A stretch of 5,201 bases of DNA from NCBI GenBank assembly GCA_016199025.1, contig JACQHM010000042.1, positions 1-5,201 on the forward strand. The letters run 5' to 3'. This DNA comes from Candidatus Methylomirabilota bacterium. Lineage in GTDB: Bacteria > Methylomirabilota > Methylomirabilia > Methylomirabilales > JACQHM01. Below, one piece after another: positions 1 to 5,201 of this stretch. How positions within the stretch are numbered: the first letter of the stretch is position 1; every line of letters begins with the position of its first letter. The notes beneath the pieces were generated by a model. The model was not told the origin of the DNA. It ran no database searches and saw only the letters and a list, made by a program, of their open reading frames with translations. The position numbers and the translations under genes are program-made.

Positions 1-588
1 GACGCCTACTTCGAGGGTGTCCACGGGAAAGCGGTCAAAGCGGGAAGCAGAAGTGCGCCCGTCTGTATCGATTGCCACACGGCCCACGAGATCGCCCGGG
101 TCGAGACAGTGGCCTGGCGGTTGGAGATCGTCAGGGAGTGCGGGACCTGCCATAAGGAGTCCCTCAGGACCTACCGGGATACGTTCCACGGACAGGTGAC
201 GGCCTTAGGCTTCACCCGGGTGGCCCGCTGCTCCGATTGCCACGGTTCTCATCGAGTCCTTCCCGCCTCCGATCCCAGGTCTTCCATTTCGCCGGCGAAT
301 CGGGTCGCGACGTGTCAAAAGTGTCACCCCAAGGCGAACGAGAACTTTGCCCGCTTCTCCCCTCATGCCGACCCCAAGGATAAAGGGAGAAACCCGGGCC
401 TCTACTATGCCGCCCGCTTCATGAACATCCTCATGATCGGGGTCTTTGCCTTCTTCGGCCTGCACACCTCCCTCTGGCTCTCCCGCTCCCTTCTCGAGCG
501 GGTGAGAGGGAGGAGGCCACCCGAGGAGCCTGAGGAGGGGCTGGACCACGACGAAGAGGAGGGAGGGGATGGAGCGAAAGAGCCCTGA
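1..588 (+). CDS. Membrane-anchored multiheme cytochrome c, C-terminal part (5' end outside window)
   Basis: Frame 1 is open from the first base, so this is the last 195 residues of a longer protein. Four c-type heme motifs are visible: CIDCH (residues 22-26 of the fragment), CGTCH (47-51), CSDCH (77-81) and CQKCH (105-109). Extra histidines, as in CHTAH, CHGSH, VHGK and FHGQ, could be distal ligands for bis-His hemes. A hydrophobic helix at about 139-160 is followed by an Arg-rich stretch and a very acidic tail (172-194). This implies periplasmic hemes held by a C-terminal anchor, with the tail in the cytoplasm. The fragment aligns by eye with the last four hemes of the nine-heme protein at 1405-2529; spacings between heme cysteines are 25, 30 and 28 residues here against 25, 49 and 28 there. 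The full protein is therefore probably a paralog with more upstream hemes (inference). An internal GTG at 109 is not the start, because heme motifs and homology lie upstream of it. Its likely job is electron transfer with the cytochrome b encoded next. The terminal acceptor or donor is unknown. Confidence 0.93.
   Translation, partial: DAYFEGVHGKAVKAGSRSAPVCIDCHTAHEIARVETVAWRLEIVRECGTCHKESLRTYRDTFHGQVTALGFTRVARCSDCHGSHRVLPASDPRSSISPANRVATCQKCHPKANENFARFSPHADPKDKGRNPGLYYAARFMNILMIGVFAFFGLHTSLWLSRSLLERVRGRRPPEEPEEGLDHDEEEGGDGAKEP
557..568 (+). promoter_or_regulatory. Strong ribosome binding site for the first cytochrome b gene
   Basis: AGGAGG at 557-562 lies 6 nt before the ATG at 569, within a longer purine run. 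It is also coding sequence for the Glu/Gly-rich acidic tail of the upstream cytochrome c. It decides the start at 569 and is the strongest Shine-Dalgarno match at any gene start in the window. Confidence 0.8.
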
Positions 589-1408
589 CCAGGCCCCGCA
601 ATACTACCTTCGGATCCACCTCTACCACCGGCTCCTCCACGGCCTCTTGATGACGAGCTTCCTGGGACTGGCCGCCACGGGGATGCCGCTGAGGTTCAAC
701 CAGGCGGCCTGGGCGATCAACCTCGCCCACACTATCGGGGGGTTTGGGGCCATCCTCTTCTTCCACCGGACCTTTGCCATCCTCCTGACCTTCTGCTTCC
801 TCCTTCACATCGGGTACGTGTTCCATCTGGCCTTCGTCCGGGGGGAGATCGGCGTCTTCTGGGGTCCCTCCTCCATGGTCCCTCAGCCCAAGGACTTCCT
901 CGACATGTTCCAGCACTTCCGGTGGTTCTTCGGGATGGGGCCGAAGCCCCGATTTGGCCGCTTCGCCTACTGGGAGAAGTTCGACTACTGGGCCGTCTTC
1001 TGGGGGATGGCCATCATCGGCACCTCCGGGTACGTGATGTGGTTCTCCTCCCTCTTCGCCAGGTTCCTCCCCGGGTGGCTCTTCAACATCACCCTCCTGA
1101 TCCACGCCGACGAGGCCCTCCTGGCGGTCTGGTTCATCTTTGCCATCCACTTCTTCAACAGTCATCTCCGCTCCGGGAGGTTCCCTCTCGATCTCGTGAT
1201 CTTCACCGGAAGGGTGAGTGAGGGAGAGCTTCAAGAAGAACGTCCGGCGGAGTACGAACGCCTGGTCAAGGAAGGGGACTTAAAGGCCCTTCAGATCGAT
1301 CCCCCGCCGCTCTGGCTGAAGAACTTTGGGAGGATCCTCGGGTTCACCGTGATCGCCACCGGCTTCCTCCTGTTCGGCCTGACCCTCCTGGCCTTCTTGA
1401 GCGAATGA
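569..1408 (+). CDS. FdnI/NarI-like di-heme cytochrome b membrane subunit, five-helix form
   Basis: A 279-residue membrane protein related to the prokaryotic cytochrome b561 / formate dehydrogenase gamma (FdnI) group. Hydrophobic helices lie at about 22-42, 60-88, 139-160, 171-196 and 255-276. Candidate heme b ligands are H24, H66, H80, H179 and H194, with H199 just after; all six have a counterpart in the second cytochrome b of the window (H21, H63, H77, H171, H186, H191). After helix 4 comes the segment IFTGRVSEGELQEE, then RPAEYERL. This resembles the cytoplasmic segment after the last helix of FdnI (GxV...HPxWY, from memory). A fifth C-terminal helix is extra compared with the paralog and with four-helix FdnI. 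The expected role is electron exchange between the quinone pool and the partner multiheme cytochrome c; the direction cannot be told. The start is fixed by a strong RBS. The gene overlaps the upstream one by 20 bp and the downstream one by ATGA, so the three are surely one operon. No molybdopterin or hydrogenase subunit is visible, so a formate dehydrogenase or hydrogenase label would be unjustified. Confidence 0.92.
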   Translation: MERKSPDQAPQYYLRIHLYHRLLHGLLMTSFLGLAATGMPLRFNQAAWAINLAHTIGGFGAILFFHRTFAILLTFCFLLHIGYVFHLAFVRGEIGVFWGPSSMVPQPKDFLDMFQHFRWFFGMGPKPRFGRFAYWEKFDYWAVFWGMAIIGTSGYVMWFSSLFARFLPGWLFNITLLIHADEALLAVWFIFAIHFFNSHLRSGRFPLDLVIFTGRVSEGELQEERPAEYERLVKEGDLKALQIDPPPLWLKNFGRILGFTVIATGFLLFGLTLLAFLSE

Positions 1409-2529
1409 CGATGGATGCGAAAGGGAGAGGAACGGGCGCGACAGGGAAGGGGACGGGCGCGATGAATCGTGCCCCTACAGGATGGCTCGTGGTAGGGGCT
1501 GCCGTCCTGTTTGTCCTGCTGAAGGTCGCTTCATTGGAGGCAAGGGCTCTCCCGCCGGAGGTGGAGTTCTGCCTGGGCTGCCATAGCGACAGGACGTTAG
1601 AGCTGGCCCTGAAGAGTGGAGAAAGGCGCTCCCTCTTCGTAGATGGGAACGTTTTTGCCCGCTCCATCCACGGGGATAAGCTCCGGTGCACCGACTGCCA
1701 CAGCGACATCGAGACCTATCCCCACCCGGAGAGGGCGTTCAAGAATCTTCGTGAGTTCACCCTGGCCTACTACGAAAGCTGCAAGGGATGCCACTTTGAC
1801 AACTACACGAAGACGTTAGACAGCGTTCACTACACCGTCCTCTCCAGAGAGAGCTTGAAGGCCCCTCTCTGCGTCGATTGCCACGGGGCACACGACGTGG
1901 CAAGCCCTGGCGTTCCCAAGTCCAGGATCTCCAGGACCTGTGCCAGGTGCCACCGGGAGGTCTACCAGCGGTACGCCCAAAGCGTCCACGGCAAAGCCCT
2001 CCTCCAGGAGGAGAACGTGGATGTCCCCGTCTGCACCGATTGCCACCGCTCTCACGATATCGAGGATCCCAGGACCGCCTCCTTTCGCCTGAAGACCCCT
2101 GAACTCTGTGCCAGATGCCACACCGACGAGAAGCTCATGAGGAAGTACAGCCTCTCGACCAACGTTCTGCAGACGTACCTGAAGGATTTCCACGGGATGA
2201 CGGCGTCCTTCTACAGGAGGGAGCAGATCACGCCGGCTGCCTTCACCGCCGTCTGCACCGATTGCCACGGCGTTCATGAGATCCTACCGGTGAAGGATCC
2301 GAGGTCTGCCGTGATGAAGGCGAACCTGGTCAAGGTGTGCCGCAAGTGCCATCCAGATGCCACGGAGGGCTTCCCGGCAGCCTGGCTCTCCCACTACGAG
2401 CCCAGCCCGGAGAAGGCCCCCTTGGTCTATTACATGAGGCTCTTCTATCAGTTCTTCATTCCCTTCGTCGTCATCGGGTTAGTCCTCCAGATCCTCCTCC
2501 ACCTCTGGCGGGTCGTCGTCAACCGATGA
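1405..2529 (+). CDS. Nine-heme membrane-anchored cytochrome c
   Basis: A 374-residue protein with nine CXXCH motifs, their first cysteines at residues 56, 95, 126, 156, 179, 210, 235, 284 and 312. Several extend to CXXCHxxH (CVDCHGAH, CTDCHRSH, CTDCHGVH). Other conserved-looking histidines (SIHG, VHY, SVHGK, DFHG) are candidate distal ligands. A hydrophobic stretch at about 27-44 ending in EARA before LPPE looks like a signal peptide, so the hemes would be periplasmic. A helix at about 346-367 followed by LWRVVVNR anchors the C terminus. ATG 1405 overlaps the upstream stop as ATGA and is given here. However, the first 19 residues are a low-complexity Gly/Thr/Lys repeat, and a textbook signal peptide starts at ATG 1462 (residue 20) behind a purine-rich GGGAAGGGG. 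The true start may therefore be 1462, giving 355 residues. The last four hemes and the anchor match the gene at 1-588, making the two paralogs. The probable partners are the flanking cytochrome b proteins. No catalytic heme motif such as CXXCK is visible, so an electron-transfer role is more likely than an enzymatic one. Confidence 0.93.
   Translation: MTMDAKGRGTGATGKGTGAMNRAPTGWLVVGAAVLFVLLKVASLEARALPPEVEFCLGCHSDRTLELALKSGERRSLFVDGNVFARSIHGDKLRCTDCHSDIETYPHPERAFKNLREFTLAYYESCKGCHFDNYTKTLDSVHYTVLSRESLKAPLCVDCHGAHDVASPGVPKSRISRTCARCHREVYQRYAQSVHGKALLQEENVDVPVCTDCHRSHDIEDPRTASFRLKTPELCARCHTDEKLMRKYSLSTNVLQTYLKDFHGMTASFYRREQITPAAFTAVCTDCHGVHEILPVKDPRSAVMKANLVKVCRKCHPDATEGFPAAWLSHYEPSPEKAPLVYYMRLFYQFFIPFVVIGLVLQILLHLWRVVVNR
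1421..1462 (+). repeat. Imperfect 21-bp tandem duplication at the start of the nine-heme gene
   Basis: Bases 1421-1441 and 1442-1462 match at 17 of 21 positions and share the exact block ACGGGCGCGA (1432-1441 and 1453-1462). The period is a multiple of three, so it encodes two seven-residue units, KGRGTGA and TGKGTGA. This sits before the hydrophobic signal peptide and looks like a local expansion rather than a conserved protein segment. Confidence 0.75.
1455..1474. repeat. Palindromic element around the internal ATG of the nine-heme gene
   Basis: GGGCGCGAT (1455-1463) and ATCGTGCCC (1466-1474) form a 9-bp stem with one G-T pair and only two bases between the arms. The ATG at 1462 is inside it. 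It is followed by CCTAC, so the whole resembles the short GTAGGGGC...GCCCCTAC-type repeats that I recall between genes in many bacterial genomes. The link to that group is from memory and would need a search of the host genome. Confidence 0.55.
1471..1499. repeat. Perfect 8-bp inverted repeat inside the signal-peptide codons
   Basis: GCCCCTAC (1471-1478) and GTAGGGGC (1492-1499) are exact reverse complements separated by 13 bases. Together with the adjacent palindrome they place about 45 bp of structured DNA at the beginning of the signal peptide. It may mark the edges of a small inserted element, or be chance in GC-rich DNA. Confidence 0.5.
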
Positions 2530-2537
2530 ATGATGAA

Positions 2538-2612
2538 AGCCATCAGCCATCAGCCATCAGCCAAAAAAGTTCAACGTGTGAAGCTGAAGGCTGATGGCTG
2601 ACGGCTGACGGC
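2538..2612. repeat. Heptamer tandem repeats in inverted orientation (long hairpin) between genes
   Basis: The left arm is AGCCATC repeated three times plus AGCC (2538-2562). The right arm is GGCTGAT, GGCTGAC, GGCTGAC and GGC (2589-2612), preceded by a diverged unit AGCTGAA. The arms 2539-2562 and 2589-2612 pair at 22 of 24 positions around a 26-base loop. This fills most of the 91-base gap between the nine-heme gene and the second cytochrome b gene, and is the only non-coding stretch in the window. It looks like a member of the heptanucleotide short tandem repeats found between genes in many bacteria (general knowledge, not checked here). In RNA it would fold strongly just before the next start codon and could dampen or stabilise expression of the downstream genes. 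The T run after it is only four bases, so a classical terminator is not well supported. Confidence 0.85.
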
Positions 2613-2620
2613 GGTTTTGA

Positions 2621-3376
2621 GTGATGGGACGGGAAAAGCCGGGATATGTGACACGGTTCAGCGTGAGGCAGCGGGTCGAGCACGTTCTCATCATGGTGCT
2701 CTTCATCGTCCTGGCGATGACCGGCCTCCCTCAGAAGTTCTTCGAGGCGGGATGGGCCCAGGGACTCATCCTCAACTTAGGCGGGATCGACCGGATCCGC
2801 TGGCTCCACCGCCTCTCCGGCATCTTCTTCGCCCTGGTAGCCGTCGAGCATTTAGGTGTCGTCCTCTCATTAGCCGTGATGAAACGGATCACGCTCAGCA
2901 TGATCCCCACCAAAAAGGACTTCCAGGATGCCATCGTCATGCTAAGATACTATCTAGGGCTTAGAGAGGAGCAGGCCCAGTTCGACCGGTACGACTACCG
3001 TCAGAAGTTCGAGTACTGGGGCCTGGTCTTCGGCGGGATCGTCATGATCATCACCGGCTTCATCCTCTACTTCCCGACCTTCTTCACCCGCCTCCTCCCC
3101 GGTGAAACGATCCCGGCGGCGAAGGTGGCCCATAGTAGCGAAGGTCTCCTGGCGTTCCTGGTGGTCATCATCTGGCACGTCTACAACGCCCACCTGAACC
3201 CCGACGTCTTCCCCTTCGATGCCAGCATCTTCACCGGCAGGATCGGCGAGGAGCGGGTGCAAAAGGAGCACCCCTTGGAGTACGCCCGCCTGGCTTTGAA
3301 GGAAGGGGAACCTGCTCTCGAGGAGGAGACGGCGGGGAGCCTCTCCCAAGAGAACGATGGCGGTGAACCTCCATGA
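2621..3376 (+). CDS. FdnI-like di-heme cytochrome b membrane subunit, four-helix form
   Basis: A 251-residue paralog of the cytochrome b at 569-1408. It has four hydrophobic helices (about 22-38, 63-86, 132-151 and 170-190) and the same histidine layout: H21, H63, H77, H171, H186 and H191. The N-terminal RFSVRQRVEH and the second-half motif TGFILYFP resemble FdnI-type subunits. After helix 4, IFTGRIGEERVQKEHPLEYARL parallels the other copy, and an acidic, probably cytoplasmic tail ends the protein; the fifth helix of the other copy is absent. The expected role is quinone-linked electron exchange with a multiheme cytochrome c, most simply the nine-heme protein just upstream. A TGA at 2618-2620 in the same frame limits the start to GTG 2621 or ATG 2624. 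The Shine-Dalgarno sequence is poor (GGCGG at 2610-2614 overlaps the hairpin foot), so translation may be weak or depend on hairpin state. The gene ends in an ATGA overlap with the kinase gene. Confidence 0.92.
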   Translation: MMGREKPGYVTRFSVRQRVEHVLIMVLFIVLAMTGLPQKFFEAGWAQGLILNLGGIDRIRWLHRLSGIFFALVAVEHLGVVLSLAVMKRITLSMIPTKKDFQDAIVMLRYYLGLREEQAQFDRYDYRQKFEYWGLVFGGIVMIITGFILYFPTFFTRLLPGETIPAAKVAHSSEGLLAFLVVIIWHVYNAHLNPDVFPFDASIFTGRIGEERVQKEHPLEYARLALKEGEPALEEETAGSLSQENDGGEPP

Positions 3377-5201
3377 GCCCGTTCCGTTTCCTGAAGAGGA
3401 GCCTTCGGGGGCGGATCATCCTCTTAGTCGGCCTGGGGATGGTGGCCCTGGCGGGGATCCTTCGACTCTCCAGCCTGTGGGAGATCAGGGAACTCTCCGA
3501 TCGGGCCTTGAACGAACGCCAGCGCCTCGCCCAGGCGTTGGCCGACCACCTGGACTACATTCTGAAGTCAAACCTGATCCTCCTCCAAGACGTGGCCCTG
3601 GGTGCCCGGGGAGGCCTCGGAGGGGCCGATCTTCACCCTGTGAAAGTGGCCCTCCGGGAGGCCTATCTTCGCTCTCTCTTCACCGAAGGGGTCTTCCTCC
3701 TGGACCGGAGGGGGAGGAGGGTCTGGATCGAGCCCCAGCGCCCTTCCCGGAGGCATGAGGACTTCTCCTCCCTCCTCCCGGTCCGCCGGGCCCTGGAGGC
3801 CGGAAGGCCGGAGGTGTCAGACCTTGTCGTTGATGGAGGGAAAAGGCTCTACGCCGTGGTGCCGATCCGGGACTGGCGCGGGGAGCTGATGGGGGCCGTG
3901 GGGGGGGAGCTGGACCCTGAGAGCCCCCGCTTCCGCTCCCTCCTCCACCCGATCCGGCTCGGCGACACGACCTATCTGGAGCTCGTAGATGGGCATGGGG
4001 TCGTACTGGCCTCGACGAAGACAGGGCGGGCCTTCATGGAGAGCGACCACGGCCGCTTCCTGGCCGGCCTGATCCAGGAGAAAAGGCCGGTGGTCGGGAC
4101 TTGCCATAGCTGTCACAAAGAGGAGGGGCTTCCCGAGCGGGAGCGGGAGGTCATCGCCTTCGCCCCGTTGACCTCCGCCCCCTGGGGGGTGAGCATCCGC
4201 CAGGCTGAAAAGGAGGCCCTGGCTCCAGCGTTTACGATGGAGCGGCGCCTCTTTTTTGTCGGCACACTCACGATCCTTCTAGCCCTCCTCTTCGCCTGGG
4301 GAGTGGCCAGGAGCGTGACGAAGCCCTTGGGAGTCTTGACCCAGGCTGCCCAATGGATCGCGAGAGGGGACCTGGACGAGCCGATCCCGCCATTAGGGGA
4401 GGACGAGATCGGCCGTCTCGCCCGATCCTTCGATCAGATGCGGATGACGTTAAAAACCTCCTTGGAGACCATCGCCCAGGGGAAGCGGGATCTGGAGAAG
4501 AGGGTGCAGGAGCGGACGAGGGAGCTGGAGGTCCTCTATGAAGAGCTTCGGAGGAAGGAGGAGCTTAGGGGAGAGCTGTTAAAGAAGGTGATCACCGCCC
4601 AAGAGGAGGAGCGGAGAAGGATCGCCCGGGAGCTCCACGACGAGACCAGCCAGGCCCTGGCCACCCTCCTCCTATCCATCGAGACAGGCGTCAGCGCCGC
4701 CCCGGGGGAGGTCAAGGAGAAACTCCACCGGATGAAGGCCATGGCCGATCGGACCCTGGACAGCATCCACCGCCTGATCTTCGACCTTCGGCCTTCAGTC
4801 CTGGACGATCTCGGCCTCGCCTCGGCCCTCCGGTGGTCTGCCGAGAGCCGCCTGGAGCCCATGGGGATCGACCTCTCCTTCGAGGTGCTCGGGTTGGAAC
4901 GGAGGCTTCCGCCCGAGATCGAGACGACCCTCTTCAGGATCGGCCAGGAGGCCATCTCCAACATCGCGAGACACGCCGAAGCCGAGGGCGTCAGGATCAC
5001 GGTCGAGTTCGGCGAGCAGATTGTCCGCCTCCAGGTCGAGGACGACGGGAAGGGCTTTGACCCTGAGGAAATCACGAGGTTCGTTGAAGGGGCCCGTGGA
5101 TTGGGGCTCCTCGGGATGAAGGAGCGGGCGGCCCTCCTGGAAGGGACCCTCACCATCCATTCAGAGCCGGGGAAAGGCACGCGGGTCACCGTGGAGGTCC
5201 C
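3373..5201 (+). CDS. Sensor histidine kinase, NarX/HisKA_3 type, with heme-motif Cache sensor (3' end outside window)
   Basis: ATG 3373 overlaps the previous stop as ATGA, with GGTGA 6 nt upstream as RBS. The frame stays open for 609 residues to the window end. Order of parts: membrane helix (about 14-31), periplasmic double-Cache-like region (about 35-290), second helix (about 293-312), HAMP (about 313-360, with P318 and DEIGRLARSF), coiled coil (about 361-412), HisKA_3 with ARELHDETSQ (phospho-acceptor H422; D423...Q427 fits the DxxxQ phosphatase motif), then HATPase_c with N box QEAISNIARHA (N530), DDGKGF (557-562) and GLGLLGMKER (576-585). Only the last few residues of the ATPase domain appear to be missing. 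Unusually, the membrane-proximal Cache half has CHSCH at 244-248, a CXXCH site for covalent heme c on the periplasmic side. By family knowledge, it should phosphorylate a NarL-type response regulator, probably encoded just downstream. Position in the operon suggests it senses redox state or a heme ligand and controls these cytochrome genes (inference). Confidence 0.93.
   Translation, partial: MSPFRFLKRSLRGRIILLVGLGMVALAGILRLSSLWEIRELSDRALNERQRLAQALADHLDYILKSNLILLQDVALGARGGLGGADLHPVKVALREAYLRSLFTEGVFLLDRRGRRVWIEPQRPSRRHEDFSSLLPVRRALEAGRPEVSDLVVDGGKRLYAVVPIRDWRGELMGAVGGELDPESPRFRSLLHPIRLGDTTYLELVDGHGVVLASTKTGRAFMESDHGRFLAGLIQEKRPVVGTCHSCHKEEGLPEREREVIAFAPLTSAPWGVSIRQAEKEALAPAFTMERRLFFVGTLTILLALLFAWGVARSVTKPLGVLTQAAQWIARGDLDEPIPPLGEDEIGRLARSFDQMRMTLKTSLETIAQGKRDLEKRVQERTRELEVLYEELRRKEELRGELLKKVITAQEEERRRIARELHDETSQALATLLLSIETGVSAAPGEVKEKLHRMKAMADRTLDSIHRLIFDLRPSVLDDLGLASALRWSAESRLEPMGIDLSFEVLGLERRLPPEIETTLFRIGQEAISNIARHAEAEGVRITVEFGEQIVRLQVEDDGKGFDPEEITRFVEGARGLGLLGMKERAALLEGTLTIHSEPGKGTRVTVEV
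4102..4116 (+). other. CXXCH (CHSCH) heme c attachment motif in the kinase sensor domain
   Basis: Five codons encode C244-H245-S246-C247-H248 of the kinase, in the predicted periplasmic segment between the two membrane helices. The motif lies in a loop before the strand IAFAPLTSAPWGVSIRQ that closes the second Cache fold. Periplasmic location is what cytochrome c maturation requires, and the same operon encodes proteins with many such sites. A metal site or disulfide using the two cysteines is the main alternative. Confidence 0.7.

Noticed and set aside
109..588. GTG 109 as the start of a short four-heme cytochrome
   Set aside because: The frame is open to base 1 and already contains a heme motif at residues 22-26 and homology to the paralog upstream of 109.
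431..1234. Long minus-strand open frame of 267 codons
   Set aside because: It lies opposite the first cytochrome b, is dominated by Glu, Pro and Gly as expected from the complement of GC-rich membrane-protein codons, and has no recognisable domain.
569..1408. Formate dehydrogenase or Ni/Fe-hydrogenase cytochrome b subunit by name
   Set aside because: The fold resembles FdnI, but no catalytic or iron-sulfur subunits are visible and the neighbours are multiheme cytochromes, so only the cytochrome b role is supported.
1816..2277. Minus-strand open frame of 153 codons
   Set aside because: It is opposite five or six heme motifs of the nine-heme cytochrome, so the plus strand is the coding one.
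2538..2612. CRISPR-like array
   Set aside because: The units are seven bases, directly adjacent and without unique spacers, and they invert in the middle; this is a tandem-repeat hairpin.
2589..2620. Rho-independent terminator between the nine-heme and second cytochrome b genes
   Set aside because: The stem is long but the loop is 26 bases and the T run is only four, and a co-directional partner gene follows within 8 bases; partial attenuation remains possible.
3357..3758. Plus-strand open frame of 133 codons starting before the kinase
   Set aside because: It is out of frame with the kinase; its Pro/Gly/Arg-rich product has no domain, whereas the kinase frame gives a coherent membrane helix and sensor domain.
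4536..5189. Long minus-strand open frame of 217 codons
   Set aside because: It is antisense to the kinase and ATPase domains, which are clearly coding on the plus strand; its Ser/Arg-rich translation is typical of a shadow frame.

Overview
This window is a compact, GC-rich, all-plus-strand operon fragment. It encodes a membrane-bound electron-transfer system built from c-type and b-type cytochromes, followed by a sensor histidine kinase. The coding style (frequent AGG arginine, strong CTC/CTG leucine use, tight ATGA overlaps) and the many CXXCH proteins suggest a Gram-negative, anaerobically respiring bacterium, for example of the Desulfobacterota, Nitrospirota or NC10 type. The sequence alone does not fix the lineage, and no rRNA or tRNA is present.

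Layout: (1) positions 1-588 hold the 3' end of a membrane-anchored multiheme cytochrome c, with four heme sites visible and its start upstream of the window. (2) 569-1408 is an FdnI/NarI-like cytochrome b with five predicted membrane helices, overlapping the previous gene by 20 bp. (3) 1405-2529 is a nine-heme cytochrome c with an N-terminal signal peptide and a C-terminal membrane anchor. It overlaps gene 2 by ATGA, and its first codons contain repeat-like DNA. (4) 2530-2620 is the only gap between genes. Most of it is a heptamer-based inverted repeat that can fold into a hairpin with a stem of about 24 bp. (5) 2621-3376 is a second FdnI-like cytochrome b with four predicted helices. (6) 3373-5201 is a NarX-type (HisKA_3) histidine kinase, cut off by the window end. 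Its periplasmic double-Cache sensor region carries a CXXCH heme c attachment motif.

Genes 1+2 and 3+5 are two copies of one module: a periplasmic multiheme cytochrome c held by a C-terminal helix, plus a di-heme cytochrome b. By analogy with FdnI-type subunits (inference), each cytochrome b would exchange electrons with the quinone pool and pass them to or from its partner multiheme protein. The kinase is translationally coupled to the second module. Its possible covalent heme suggests that it senses redox state or a heme ligand on the same side of the membrane where the cytochromes work. Its response regulator is not in the window and may lie downstream. The most interesting points are the heme-motif kinase, the duplicated and diverged modules, and two separate repeat-like sequences at gene boundaries.
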